NCBI RefSeq assembly: GCF_036195045.1
Contig: NZ_CP108100.1
Location: 496,001 to 560,000, forward strand
From: Streptomyces sp. NBC_00236
GTDB lineage: Bacteria; Actinomycetota; Actinomycetes; Streptomycetales; Streptomycetaceae
Length of the DNA stretch: 64,000 nt
Direction of reading: 5' to 3'
Both the position numbers and the translations under genes were made by a program. This document shows, one piece after another, positions 26,320 to 35,723 of the stretch (positions are counted from its first letter, which is position 1; each line of letters begins with the position of its first letter). The notes beneath the pieces were generated by a model, which was not told the DNA's origin, searched no databases, and worked only from the letters and a program-made list of their open reading frames with translations.

Positions 26320-27042
26320 ATGGCAGAACTCGTCTATCGGCCGGTCATCGGCGCCGCTCGCACGTTTTTCAAGGCGCTCGACCTGAAGATCGACACTCAG
26401 GGTTCGGAGCACATCCCGAAGACCGGTGGCGCGGTTCTGGTGAGCAACCACATCAGCTATCTGGACTTCATCTTCACCGGCCTCGCGACGCTGCCGCAGA
26501 AGCGGCTGGTGCGGTTCATGGCCAAGGAATCGGTGTTCCGGCACAGGATCTCGGGCCCCCTGATGCGCGGCATGAAGCACATTCCCGTCGACCGCAAGCA
26601 GGGCGAGGACGCGTATGCGCACGCGTTGGCCTCGCTGCGTTCCGGCGAGATCGTCGGAGTGTTCCCCGAGGCGACGATCTCGGAGTCCTTCACGCTGAAG
26701 AGCTTCAAGTCGGGCGCCGCGCGCCTGGCACAGGAGGCGGGTGTGCCGCTGATCCCGATGGCGCTGTGGGGCACCCAGCGCCTGTGGACCAAGGGGCGCC
26801 CGCGCAACTTCAGGCGCAGCCACATCCCGGTGACGATCCGGGTCGGTGAGCCGCTGGAGGCCCCGGCCGACCAGTACGCGGGTGCGATCACCCGGCGGCT
26901 GCGAGAGCGCGTGCAGGAACTGCTCGAAGCCGCTCAGCGTGCCTACCCGGTGCGCCCGAAGGACGCGAGCGACACCTGGTGGGTGCCCTCGCACCTCGGG
27001 GGTACGGCTCCGACCGCCGCAGAGGTCCGCGAGCGCAGCTGA
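26320..27042 (+). CDS. 1-acylglycerol-3-phosphate acyltransferase (PlsC-like)
   Basis: The 240-residue protein has acyltransferase block I (SNHISYLDFIF, the HX4D motif), block II (KHIPVDRK) and a block III variant FPEATIS in place of FPEGT. It should acylate lysophosphatidate or a related acceptor at the membrane surface. I prefer ATG 26320 (MAELVYRPVIG) although the frame is open to 26227; the ribosome site is poor in both cases. Confidence 0.85.
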   Translation: MAELVYRPVIGAARTFFKALDLKIDTQGSEHIPKTGGAVLVSNHISYLDFIFTGLATLPQKRLVRFMAKESVFRHRISGPLMRGMKHIPVDRKQGEDAYAHALASLRSGEIVGVFPEATISESFTLKSFKSGAARLAQEAGVPLIPMALWGTQRLWTKGRPRNFRRSHIPVTIRVGEPLEAPADQYAGAITRRLRERVQELLEAAQRAYPVRPKDASDTWWVPSHLGGTAPTAAEVRERS

Positions 27043-27080
27043 CGCCGCCCGCCGGGGCCCGGCGGCGGAAACGTCACTCC

Positions 27081-27106
27081 GGAGCGCGGAGGGCGCTCCG
27101 CGCTCC
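27081..27106. terminator. Hairpin between convergent acyltransferase and transglutaminase genes
   Basis: GGAGCGCGGAG and CTCCGCGCTCC form a perfect 11-bp stem with a 4-base loop, 39 bases after the acyltransferase stop. Confidence 0.7.
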
Positions 27107-27162
27107 TGGATCGGGCCTCACCGGGCAACCGGTGGGGCCGGCCGCTCCGGTAGGGCCGACGG

Positions 27163-27762
27163 TCAGAGCGCCGTCGGCAGCGCGCGCCAGAGTTCGGCGC
27201 GGTCGGCGGACGTGCGCAGACCACGCAGCACGGCCGGATGCGGCGCCGCGTAGAGCGTCGGGTAGTCGACCTCGCCGAGCTCCGGCCGGACGGGCCAGGC
27301 CAGCTGCTCCTCGTCCAGCGAGAACCTCGCGTCCACGCCGGGCTTGTTGCCCCGCGGATCCTGCCGGTACCACCGGTTCCGGCCGGGAAGCCGGAGCGCG
27401 ATCAGCCCGTGCACCACCCCGGGCTCCCCGTCGTCGTCGGCGAGCCCCTGGTAGCAGAGCGCGGTCGGGATGCCCTCTGCGCGCAGCAGGGCGGCCAGGG
27501 CGTGCGCTTTCGCGTGGCAGATGCCGTTGCGGGTGGCGAGGACGTCCGAGGCGCGCCAGCTCACGCGCATGTCGCCCGAGTCGACGGAGTGCGGGACGGT
27601 GTCGCGTACGAAGCAGTAGGCCGCCTCGGCGTATGAGTATGCGTCCGTGTTCGCGGAACGCAGCCGCGACGCCGTGTCACGGACCAGCGGGTGTTCATGG
27701 TCGATCGCGTCATCGGCGGCAAGGTAGGCGGAGATGTCGGGAACCTGCTGTGTGAGCTCCAT
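27163..27762 (-). CDS. Transglutaminase-like domain protein
   Basis: The 199-residue protein has the Cys-His-Asp triad of the bacterial transglutaminase/peptidase fold: Cys in ATRNGICHAKAHAL (about residue 83), His in VVHGLIALR and Asp in WYRQDPRGN. It lacks a signal peptide and is shorter than most transglutaminases, so it may be a cytoplasmic peptidase or a peptide-modifying enzyme. It stands alone. Confidence 0.8.
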   Translation of the reverse strand: MELTQQVPDISAYLAADDAIDHEHPLVRDTASRLRSANTDAYSYAEAAYCFVRDTVPHSVDSGDMRVSWRASDVLATRNGICHAKAHALAALLRAEGIPTALCYQGLADDDGEPGVVHGLIALRLPGRNRWYRQDPRGNKPGVDARFSLDEEQLAWPVRPELGEVDYPTLYAAPHPAVLRGLRTSADRAELWRALPTAL

Positions 27763-27833
27763 GGCCGCCGAGCGTAGGGAAGCGGCCGACCGGAGTCAAT
27801 AGATTTCCGATCGACCGCATACCCATACAGTCC

Positions 27834-28916
27834 CTACTGTGCAGCCATCTCTTCCTTGAGGGCGAGGACGAACGCGTCGACATCGTCCTCCGTGGTGTCG
27901 AAGGCGCACATCCAGCGCACATCGCCCGCCTTCTCGTCCCAGAAGTAGAAACGGAAGCGCTTCTGCAGCCGCTCGCTGACCTCGTGCGGCAGCCGCGCGA
28001 AGACGGCATTGGCCTGGACGGGGTAGAGGATCTCCACGCCGCCCACCGCCCGGACTCCCTCGGCGAGCCGCTGAGCCATGCTGTTGGCGTGCCGGGCATT
28101 GCGCAGCCACAGATCGCCCGCGAGCAGCGCCTCCAGCTGCACGGACACGAAGCGCATCTTGGAGGCGAGCTGCATCGACAGCTTGCGCAGATGCTTCATC
28201 GCCCGGACGGCGTCCGGGTTCAGCACCACGACGGCCTCGCCGAAGATGGCCCCGTTCTTCGTCCCGCCGAAGGAGAGCACGTCCACGCCGACGGTGTTGG
28301 TGAACGTACGCATCGGTACGTCCAGGGAGGCCGCGGCATTGGCTATGCGGGCGCCGTCGAGGTGGACCTTCATGCCGTGCCCGTGGGCGTGCTCGCAGAT
28401 CGCCCGGATCTCGTCGGGGGTGTAGACCGTGCCCAGCTCGGTGTTCTGGGTGATCGAGACGACCTGCGGCATGGCACGGTGCTCGTCGTCCCAGCCGTAC
28501 GCCTGGCGGTCGATGAGGTCCGGCGTGAGCTTGCCGTCCTCGGTGGGGACGGTGAGCAGCTTCAGCCCACCGACCCGTTCCGGCGCGCCGCCCTCGTCCA
28601 CGTTGATGTGGGCGGACTCGGCGCAGATGACCGCACCCCAGCGGTCGGTCATCGCCTGGAGCGAGACCACGTTGGCACCCGTTCCGTTGAAGACCGGGAA
28701 GGCCTCGGCGGTGGGACCGAAGTGGCTGTGCATCACGCGCTGGAGGTGACCGGTGTAGTCGTCCTCGCCATAGGCGATCTGATGGCCGCCGTTGGCGAGG
28801 GCGAGGGCCGCGAGGATCTCCGGGTGGGTCCCCGCGTAGTTGTCACTGGCGAATCCGCGTACCTGCGGGTCGTGATGACGACGCGCGTCGGTCCTTACGG
28901 TTGCGGGGTCAGCCAC
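27834..28916 (-). CDS. Low-specificity L-threonine aldolase family (PLP-dependent)
   Basis: The 360-residue protein has the aldolase opening GFASDNYAGTHPEILAAL, the PLP-binding Asp in VHLDGARIANAA and the Schiff-base Lys in SFGGTKNGAIFGE. It should cleave L-threonine or related beta-hydroxy amino acids to glycine and an aldehyde. GTG 28916 lies inside the end of the SDR gene (22-base overlap), so translation is probably coupled. It is the last gene of a DUF6421-SDR-aldolase operon. Confidence 0.88.
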   Translation of the reverse strand: MADPATVRTDARRHHDPQVRGFASDNYAGTHPEILAALALANGGHQIAYGEDDYTGHLQRVMHSHFGPTAEAFPVFNGTGANVVSLQAMTDRWGAVICAESAHINVDEGGAPERVGGLKLLTVPTEDGKLTPDLIDRQAYGWDDEHRAMPQVVSITQNTELGTVYTPDEIRAICEHAHGHGMKVHLDGARIANAAASLDVPMRTFTNTVGVDVLSFGGTKNGAIFGEAVVVLNPDAVRAMKHLRKLSMQLASKMRFVSVQLEALLAGDLWLRNARHANSMAQRLAEGVRAVGGVEILYPVQANAVFARLPHEVSERLQKRFRFYFWDEKAGDVRWMCAFDTTEDDVDAFVLALKEEMAAQ

Positions 28917-29662
28917 AGGCGCTTTCCGTTCACTTCCGGGGCGGGCCGGTCCCAGACGCCGGCGATGGCATCGGCCAGCTCCTTGACGTCGGTGAAGCCC
29001 GCGAACTTCGCGTTCGGGCGCTCGGCGCGCATCGCGTCGTGCACCAGTGCCTTCACGACCAGGATCGCAGCAGCGCTCTGCGGCCCCTCCTCGCCCCCCG
29101 CCTTGCGGAAGGCGTCCGCGAGCGCGAGGGTCCAGGCCTCCGCCGCCGCCTTCGACGCCGCATAGGCGGCGTTGCCCGCGGTGGGGTTGCTCGCGCCGGC
29201 CGCGCTGATCAGGAGGTAACGGCCGCGGTCGCTGCGCTGGAGACCGTCCTGGAAGGCCAGGGAGGTGCTCTGGACGGTACGGATCAGCAGCTTCTCCAGC
29301 AGCGTCCAGTCGGCGAGGTCGGTGTCGGCGAACGTCTTGCTGCCGCGCCAGCCGCCCACGAGGTGGACCAGCCCGTCGATCCTGCCGAATTCCTTCTCGG
29401 TCTTGTCGGCCCATTCACGGGCCGCGCCGAGATCGAGCAGGTCCACGGTGTCGCCGGTGACGGTGGCGCCGCCGTGGGCGTAGCGCGCCGCGTCCACGGC
29501 CTCGGCGAGCCGGGTGGCGTTCGCGTCCGACGCGACGACGACCGCGCCCGCCTCGGCGAGCCGGAGCAGGGTCGCCCGGCCGGCCGGGCCGGCCGCCCCC
29601 GCGACAGCGACGACAGCGCCTTCGAGCGCGCCGCTCCCACTGCCCTTGCCGTTTCCGTTCAT
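28895..29662 (-). CDS. Short-chain dehydrogenase/reductase family protein
   Basis: The 255-residue SDR has an N-terminal nucleotide fold in which the usual TGxxxGxG reads AGAAGPAGRA. It also has the LVHLVGG strand, a Ser in LLISAAGAS and the catalytic YAASK (YxxxK). The altered glycine motif may change cofactor preference. ATG 29662 follows GGAGG. It lies between DUF6421 and the threonine aldolase in one operon, overlapping the latter. Confidence 0.85.
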   Translation of the reverse strand: MNGNGKGSGSGALEGAVVAVAGAAGPAGRATLLRLAEAGAVVVASDANATRLAEAVDAARYAHGGATVTGDTVDLLDLGAAREWADKTEKEFGRIDGLVHLVGGWRGSKTFADTDLADWTLLEKLLIRTVQSTSLAFQDGLQRSDRGRYLLISAAGASNPTAGNAAYAASKAAAEAWTLALADAFRKAGGEEGPQSAAAILVVKALVHDAMRAERPNAKFAGFTDVKELADAIAGVWDRPAPEVNGKRLWLTPQP

Positions 29663-29688
29663 GGCCACCGCCTCCTCATGACGTGCGC

Positions 29689-31086
29689 TCACGCGGCTGC
29701 CTGCCCGGCGTCCGCGGCGGTGATCCCCTTGGTGGAGGCGATCACGTTCTTCAGCTTCTTGGAGAGCGCCTCATAGAACATGCTCAGGGGAAACTCGTCC
29801 GGAAGCACGTCGTCGACGAGCTTGCGGGGCGGCTGGGAGAGGTCGAGGGCGTCGGGGCCCTTGGCCCAGCGGGATCCGGGGTGCGGCGCGAGATACGTCG
29901 CGACGAGGTCGTACGCGGCGAACCAGTGGACGAGCTTGGGACGGTCGATGCCGTCCCGGTACAGCTTCTCGATCTCGGCGCAGAGCTGGTTGGTGACCTG
30001 CGGGGCCCGCTCCCAGTCGATCTTCAGAGTGTTGTCGGTCCAGCGCACGACATCGTGCTTGTGGAGGTACGCGAAGAGCAGCTGACCGCCGAGACCGTCG
30101 TAGTTGCGCACGCGCTCGCCGGTGACCGGGAAGCGGAACATCCGGTCGAACAGCACGGCGTACTGCACGTCGCGGCCGTGGGCGTTGCCCTCGGACTCCA
30201 GCTTCACGGCCTCCTTGAAGGCGGTGAGGTCGCAGCGCAGCTCTTCGAGCCCGTACATCCAGAACGGCTGGCGCTGCTTGATCATGAACGGGTCGAACGG
30301 CAGGTCGCCGTGGCTGTGGGTGCGGTCGTGGACCATGTCCCAGAGCACGAAGGCCTGCTCGCAGCGCCGCTGGTCGCCGACCATCTCGCGGATGTCCTCG
30401 GGCAGCTCGACGCCCAGGAGCTCGACGGAGGCCTCGGTGACGCGGCGGAAGCGGGCGGCCTCACGGTCGCAGAAGATGCCGCCCCAGCTGAAGCGCTCGG
30501 GGGCCTCGCGCACGGCGATGGTCTCCGGGAAGAGCACGGCGGAGTTGGTGTCGTACCCGGAGGTGAAGTCCTCGAAGGTGATGCCGCAGAACAACGGGTT
30601 GTCGTAGCGGGTCGCCTCCAGGTCGGCGAGCCACTCGGGCCAGACCATCCGGAGTACGACCGCTTCGAGATTGCGGTCCGGATTGCCGTTCTGGGTGTAC
30701 ATCGCGAAGACGACGAGGTGCTGAAGCCCGTCGATGCGGTCCTTGGCGGGCTGGAACGCCAGCAGCGAGTCGAGGAAGTCGGGTACGCCGAATCCGTCGG
30801 CGGCCCAGCGACGCAGGTCCATGACAAGGGCGCGGTGGTACGCGGCATCGTGCGGCAGCAGCGGCGAGAGCTGCTCGACCGCGGTGACCACCCGGTCCAG
30901 GGCCGCCTCGGCGGCTGCCGGCGCGGGCGCGTCCTCGGCCTCGAAGTCGATGGAGCCGTCCTTCGACTGCCAGGGGCGGATCTCCTCCACAGCATTCTTG
31001 AGCGCGGGCCAGGCCGGGTGCTCGACCACCCGCTGGGCGGAAGCTATGTCGCCGGCGGCGACGTCGTGCACAAGAATTTCCGTCAT
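29689..31086 (-). CDS. DUF6421-family protein
   Basis: The 465-residue protein is soluble, without signal or membrane segments. I recognise it as the actinobacterial family DUF6421. Conserved-looking stretches include FSWGGIFCDREAARFRRVTE, VLWDMVHDRTHSHGDLPF and FDRMFRFPVTGERVRNYDGL. The His/Asp-rich DMVHDRTHSHGD segment could bind a metal. It is the first gene of the operon with an SDR and a threonine aldolase; ATG 31086 follows GGAGG. Function unknown; context points to small-molecule metabolism. Confidence 0.75.
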   Translation of the reverse strand: MTEILVHDVAAGDIASAQRVVEHPAWPALKNAVEEIRPWQSKDGSIDFEAEDAPAPAAAEAALDRVVTAVEQLSPLLPHDAAYHRALVMDLRRWAADGFGVPDFLDSLLAFQPAKDRIDGLQHLVVFAMYTQNGNPDRNLEAVVLRMVWPEWLADLEATRYDNPLFCGITFEDFTSGYDTNSAVLFPETIAVREAPERFSWGGIFCDREAARFRRVTEASVELLGVELPEDIREMVGDQRRCEQAFVLWDMVHDRTHSHGDLPFDPFMIKQRQPFWMYGLEELRCDLTAFKEAVKLESEGNAHGRDVQYAVLFDRMFRFPVTGERVRNYDGLGGQLLFAYLHKHDVVRWTDNTLKIDWERAPQVTNQLCAEIEKLYRDGIDRPKLVHWFAAYDLVATYLAPHPGSRWAKGPDALDLSQPPRKLVDDVLPDEFPLSMFYEALSKKLKNVIASTKGITAADAGQAAA

Positions 31087-31423
31087 AACACTTCCTCCAC
31101 GGGAGAACCTCGCGTCAAGCAACCGTATCCGTGTGCGGTTCCCCGAGACAAGTGGGGGCATGAAAATTATCCTGCCGACCCCCCATGGTCACCGCGATTT
31201 TTCCTGCGATCCAACGCTCCGGCGCATTCTTCGGTGGAAGAACGGGCTTCCGGGGCAGGACCGCGGGCGGGGTCGGGTCGCACGACCCGACTTCCTTCGT
31301 ACGCCTGCCCGGCAAGCCCGCGAAGGACACGCCCACGCATGAGTGACGCTGCTCGCGGTGGGCGGACCGCTGCCGGTAGGACGGACGGCATCCGCCCTCG
31401 TCCGCATTCGGGAGAACCCGCGC

Positions 31424-31573
31424 GTGAGCATCCGTGCCGTCCTGGTCGCCGCCCTCATCACCGGATTCCTGCTCGGTGCCGCCGACGTGCAGGGGCACGG
31501 AACCACGCCGCCGCACACGGCTCCCCCCTCCGGGACGGAACACCGGGCAGCCGGATTCGCGGTCATGCCGTAG
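31424..31573 (+). CDS. Small secreted or membrane peptide, 49 residues
   Basis: GTG 31424 follows GGAG by 9 bases. The product has a hydrophobic N-terminal helix (IRAVLVAALITGFLLGAADV) followed by a short Pro/Thr/His-rich tail. It reads as a signal-anchored or secreted peptide. Located just upstream of the GDPD gene. Function unknown. Confidence 0.5.
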   Translation: MSIRAVLVAALITGFLLGAADVQGHGTTPPHTAPPSGTEHRAAGFAVMP

Positions 31574-31625
31574 CCCCGGGTGGGTAGGCACACGGGGAGA
31601 AGCCGTCGACGGAAGCGAGAGTCCC

Positions 31626-32309
31626 TTGTCTTTTCTCACCATCGGCCACCGCGGGGTGATGGGTGTCGAGCCGGAGAACACGCTGCGGTCGTTCATCCAC
31701 GCCGAACAGGCCGGGATGGACCTCATCGAGCTGGACCTTCATCTGAGCAAGGACGGCGCCCTCGCCGTCATGCACGACGCCGAGGTGGACCGGACGACCG
31801 ACGGCAAGGGTCCGATCGCCGACAAGACCCTGTCGGAGCTGCGCGAACTCGATGCCGGGCAGGGGGAGCGGGTGCCGGTCTTCGAGGAGGTCCTGGACGC
31901 CGTTCGCTCCCCGCTGCAGGCGGAGATCAAGGACGTCGCCGCCGCCCGCACGCTGGCGGAGGTGATGCGGCGGCGCGATCTCGTCGACCGGGTCGAGGTG
32001 ATCTCGTTCCACGACGAGGCGATCGCCGAGATCGCCCAGCTCGTGCCGGGGGTCCGGACGGCGCTCGTGGCCAGCCGCTGGGGCAACGACGTGGTGGACC
32101 GCGCGAGGGCGGTGGGCGCCACCCGGCTGGTGCTCAACGTCCGGCGCATCACGCTGGAACTGGTCGAGCGGGCTCACGCCGAAGGTCTGACGGTGGTCGG
32201 CTGGGTGGTCAACACCCAGGATCATCTGCGGCTGGCCCGCGGGCTCGGGCTCGACGGCGCGACCACCGACTTCCCGGAGATCCGCCGCGCGGGCCGTTTC
32301 ACCGCGTAA
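31626..32309 (+). CDS. Glycerophosphodiester phosphodiesterase
   Basis: The 227-residue TIM-barrel enzyme has the GDPD signature FLTIGHRGVMGVEPENTLRS, the metal-binding ELDLHLSKDG and MHDAEVDRTTDG, and a closing GWVVNTQDH. It hydrolyses glycerophosphodiesters to glycerol-3-phosphate and an alcohol. No signal peptide, so it acts in the cytoplasm. The start appears to be TTG 31626, because no ATG or GTG fits in front of the conserved first strand. Confidence 0.88.
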   Translation: MSFLTIGHRGVMGVEPENTLRSFIHAEQAGMDLIELDLHLSKDGALAVMHDAEVDRTTDGKGPIADKTLSELRELDAGQGERVPVFEEVLDAVRSPLQAEIKDVAAARTLAEVMRRRDLVDRVEVISFHDEAIAEIAQLVPGVRTALVASRWGNDVVDRARAVGATRLVLNVRRITLELVERAHAEGLTVVGWVVNTQDHLRLARGLGLDGATTDFPEIRRAGRFTA

Positions 32310-32401
32310 CTCGCGGACGCCGCCGTCAGCCCGCGGACATCCCCCGGGGCCTGTCGGCAAACCGCCGTCGCCCGAAGGGGCGGCCAGTTCGACGAGAGGT
32401 C

Positions 32402-32953
32402 CTAGAGCAGGTCCTTCACCAGCAGCTCGAAGGCGAGGTCGTCGCGCTGCGGAATACCGAAGCGTTCATCGCCGTACGGGAACGGGCTCAGCTGTCCCGT
32501 ACGGCGATAGCCGCGGCGTTCGTACCAGGCGATCAGGTCGTCACGCACCGAGATCACGGTCATGTGCATCTCGCGCGCACCCCAGCTCTCCCGCACGGCG
32601 CGCTCGGCCTCGGCGATGATCAGCTTGCCGAGCCCCGCGCCCTGGAGCGAGGGACGGACCGCGAACATTCCGAAGTAGGCGGCCTCACCCCGGTGTTCGA
32701 GCTGGCAGCAGGCAACGGCCTCACCGTCGCGTTCCACGACCAGCAGCCGGCTGCCCGGGGCCCGCACCACGTCGCGGACTCCCTGCGGATCCGTGCGCTG
32801 CCCCTCCAGGATGTCCGCCTCCGTGGTCCACCCCGCCCGGCTGGAGTCGCCGCGGTACGCGGACTGGATCAGCTCCACGAGCGCTGTCACGTCCGCCTCG
32901 GTCGCGTCGCGGAAGGTCAGCTGACCGGGGCTGCGGTGCGGGGCGGTGTCCAT
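32402..32953 (-). CDS. GNAT-family N-acetyltransferase
   Basis: The 183-residue protein has the acetyl-CoA motif FAVRPSLQGAGLGKLIIAEA (V/IxxxxQ/RGxG type) near residue 100 and the closing LIAWYERRGYRRTG. N-terminal part: LTFRDATEADVTALVELI. Substrate unknown. It is transcribed leftward from its own promoter and stands alone. Confidence 0.88.
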   Translation of the reverse strand: MDTAPHRSPGQLTFRDATEADVTALVELIQSAYRGDSSRAGWTTEADILEGQRTDPQGVRDVVRAPGSRLLVVERDGEAVACCQLEHRGEAAYFGMFAVRPSLQGAGLGKLIIAEAERAVRESWGAREMHMTVISVRDDLIAWYERRGYRRTGQLSPFPYGDERFGIPQRDDLAFELLVKDLL

Positions 32954-33196
32954 GGGGAGGCTCTCCGTTTCGGTGCTGTGGCTGTGCGGCAGCAGCGTAA
33001 CGCCCGGCTCCGGATCCAGGTTCCGGGCCAGGGGCCCGTACGGTCAGCGGCGGGGACCCGGCGCGCCCGCACCGGCCCCTCGCAATTCACCCCCGCCGCG
33101 CGCTCCCCCTTTGCCCCAGTGCGCCGCGTACGGGCGTCGGGCCACGGGCATCGTCTGGACGACGGCGATGTCGTTCGCCCAGGGGGAGGTTCCGCT

Positions 33197-33787
33197 GTGC
33201 ACGGACCCGCGATGTCCGGCTGGCTGCTGATGGCGTTGTGCGCGGCGACCGGCGCGTACTGCCTGTTGCGGGCCCGCTCCGGGACCGGCGAGGAGCGCAG
33301 GGCGGCACGCGCGGAGGCGCTGATGGGCTTCGGCATGGCCGCGATGGCGGTGCCGGCGGCCGTCGTCGCGCCACCCGCGTGGGGATGGCTGCTGTACGCC
33401 GTACTGTTCGGCGTCGCCGCGTTGCGCGCACTCTGGTCCTCCCGCCGCAGCGGTCACCATCTCCATCACCTGGTCGGCTCGTCGGCGATGGTCTACATGT
33501 CCGTCGTGATGGCGGGGTCCGGCGCGGGGGCCCACGGCTCCCACGCATCCCACGCCATGGCCGCCGCAGGGGGTGTTCCGCTGCTGACCGGACTGCTCCT
33601 CGCCTACTACGCCGCGTACGTCCTGCGCTCCGGAGCCCGGCTGATACCGGTGACGGCGGCCACGGCCGGGGGCGGGGCCGTCGCCTCCGGACCATCGGCG
33701 CAGGGCTGGGGTGCGCGGCCGGAGCTGGCACTGGCCTGTCGGCTGACCATGGGAATAGCCATGTTCGCCATGCTGCTCACGCTCTGA
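33197..33787 (+). CDS. DUF5134-family membrane protein
   Basis: The 196-residue protein has about five membrane helices, with His-rich loops (SGHHLHHLVGS and AHGSHASHAM) that may bind a metal such as copper. I recognise the DUF5134 layout. The GTG at 33197 lies behind GGGGGAGG; an ATG five codons on is possible. It is followed after 86 bases by an M56 metallopeptidase, a pairing common in Streptomyces. Confidence 0.8.
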   Translation: MHGPAMSGWLLMALCAATGAYCLLRARSGTGEERRAARAEALMGFGMAAMAVPAAVVAPPAWGWLLYAVLFGVAALRALWSSRRSGHHLHHLVGSSAMVYMSVVMAGSGAGAHGSHASHAMAAAGGVPLLTGLLLAYYAAYVLRSGARLIPVTAATAGGGAVASGPSAQGWGARPELALACRLTMGIAMFAMLLTL

Positions 33788-33873
33788 GACAGGGAGTCCC
33801 GCAAACCGTGGCGTACGTCACTTGCCGAGCACAGCCATACCCGTGTGTGCCGTACCACTCATAGGCTGACGCC

Positions 33874-34809
33874 ATGTTGGTCTCCCTCGTGCTGCTGCTG
33901 CTCGGTGCACTGGCCGCCGTCGTGACCCCGCGGCTGATGGCCCGGGCCGAATGGCCCGAGCGTGAGCCCGTGGTGGCTCTGTGGGTGTGGCAGTGCGTGG
34001 TGGCCGGGGTACTGCTGTCGTTCGCGCTGTCCATGACGTTCAGTGCTGCCGCGGCCTGGCAGGCGGTGCGCGGACATGTGTTCGCACCTGCCCCGCACGC
34101 GGTCGTGGAGGCCTATGCGCTCGCGGCCTACGGACCGTGGTCGGCGGTGATGGCCGTGCTGCTGGCCCTCGGCGGGGTGTGGACGGCCGCGATGCTGACC
34201 CGGGAGATCCGTCGCGTCCGTCTGGAGCGCAGGCGACGGCGGGCCGAACTTCTGGAGCGTTCACCGCTGCTGCCCGGCGAGGAGCCGGGCAGTGGCCGGC
34301 TGGTGGTCCTGGAAGGAGAACGCCCCGATGCCTGGTGGCTGCCGGGCACGGCGCCCCGGCTCGTCGTCACCACCGCCGCGCTGGGCCGCTTGAAAGGCCG
34401 TCAGCTCGATGCGGTGCTCGCCCACGAACAGGGGCACGCGAACGCCCGCCACGACTGGCTGCTCAACTGTTCGGCGGCGCTCGCGTCCGGCTTCCCGCAG
34501 GTTCCGGTGTTCGCGGCCTTCCGCGGCGAAATGCACCGGCTCGTCGAACTGGCCGCGGACGACACCGCCTCCCGCCGGTTCGGCCGGCTGACGATCGCCC
34601 TGGCACTGGTCGAACTCAACGAGGACCGTGGGGTGTTCGGCCCCTGCCCGACGCCGGACGCGCAGATGCCGCTGCGGGTGAACCGGCTGCTGTCGCCCGC
34701 GGGCCGGCTCACGGCGGGCCGTCGGCTGCGGCTCACCGCAGCGGCCACGCTCCTGCCGGCGATCCCGCTTCTGGTCGCGTTCATCCCGGCGCTCAGCGCA
34801 CTGGGATAG
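33874..34809 (+). CDS. M56-family (BlaR1/MecR1-like) membrane metallopeptidase
   Basis: The 311-residue protein has N-terminal membrane helices, a zinc motif VLAHEQGHANARHDW (HExxH) near residue 190, a downstream metal Glu in RLVELAADDTA and a final C-terminal helix. M56 proteins usually cleave a BlaI-type repressor, but no blaI gene lies next to it here. It follows the DUF5134 gene. Confidence 0.88.
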   Translation: MLVSLVLLLLGALAAVVTPRLMARAEWPEREPVVALWVWQCVVAGVLLSFALSMTFSAAAAWQAVRGHVFAPAPHAVVEAYALAAYGPWSAVMAVLLALGGVWTAAMLTREIRRVRLERRRRRAELLERSPLLPGEEPGSGRLVVLEGERPDAWWLPGTAPRLVVTTAALGRLKGRQLDAVLAHEQGHANARHDWLLNCSAALASGFPQVPVFAAFRGEMHRLVELAADDTASRRFGRLTIALALVELNEDRGVFGPCPTPDAQMPLRVNRLLSPAGRLTAGRRLRLTAAATLLPAIPLLVAFIPALSALG

Positions 34810-34955
34810 GCGGCTCCGGCTCCTGCCGCAGCCCGTCCACGCCCCACTGCTCCCCGCACCCGCCTCACGCTCCGACCGAAACCGTCCCGCACCCGCTGCA
34901 AGGTCCGGCCCCGCCAGGATGGCCCTGGGCCCCACCCGTCGGCGAGGATCCCCTC

Positions 34956-35645
34956 ATGCCCTCCCCGCTCCTCTCCCCCGCGCACCGCACCCGCACCCCC
35001 TCGTCGGCACCGTGGGCGGGAGCCGTCTGCGGGGCTCTCGCACTGGTGCTGCTGATCCTGGTCGCCGTGCGGTGGTCCCCGCTGATGCGCCTGGACCGTG
35101 ACATCGCCGAAGCCCTGCACCGGCGGGCGGTGACGGAGCCCGGCCTCGTCCATCTGAACCGGATCCTGACGGACTGGTTGTGGGACCCGTGGACGATGCG
35201 TGCGCTGATCGCCGTCGCCGTGGTCGTCCTGTGGCAGCGCGGCGCCCGGGTGCCGGCCGCCTGGGTGGCGGTGACGACCCTGGTCTCCAGCCTTCTCCAG
35301 CAGGGCATGAAGGCCGCCGTCGGCCGCGAGCGCCCCCGGTGGCCCGACCCGGTGGACTCGGCCCACTACGCGTCGTTCCCCTCCGGACACGCGATGACGG
35401 CCACGGTGAGCTGCGGTCTGCTGCTGTGGCTGCTGCACCGGTCCGGCTGCCGGCCATGGATCCGGCGCGTGGCCCTGGCCGCCGCGGCGGTCTCGGTGCT
35501 CGGCGTCGGCTTCACCCGGCTCTACCTGGGCGTCCACTGGCCGTCCGACGTACTGGGCGGGTGGCTGCTCGGCGCGGCCCTGACCGCCTTCGCGACGGCC
35601 GGGTACGACCGCTACGCCGCCCGCTCCCGCCCGGACAGGGCCTGA
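34956..35645 (+). CDS. PAP2-family phosphatase
   Basis: The 229-residue membrane protein shows all three PAP2 motifs: KAAVGRERPRWP, FPSGHAMTATVSCG and RLYLGVHWPSDVLGGW. It should dephosphorylate a lipid phosphate or pyrophosphate at the outer membrane face (phosphatidate or undecaprenyl pyrophosphate are the usual substrates). ATG 34956 lies behind GAGG. Confidence 0.9.
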   Translation: MPSPLLSPAHRTRTPSSAPWAGAVCGALALVLLILVAVRWSPLMRLDRDIAEALHRRAVTEPGLVHLNRILTDWLWDPWTMRALIAVAVVVLWQRGARVPAAWVAVTTLVSSLLQQGMKAAVGRERPRWPDPVDSAHYASFPSGHAMTATVSCGLLLWLLHRSGCRPWIRRVALAAAAVSVLGVGFTRLYLGVHWPSDVLGGWLLGAALTAFATAGYDRYAARSRPDRA

Positions 35646-35723
35646 ACAGGCGTTCCCGCCCTGCCCGCGCCCCCGAACAGGCATTCTTGCCCCGCCCGCA
35701 CCGCCTCGGCGAGGATCGGGGCC

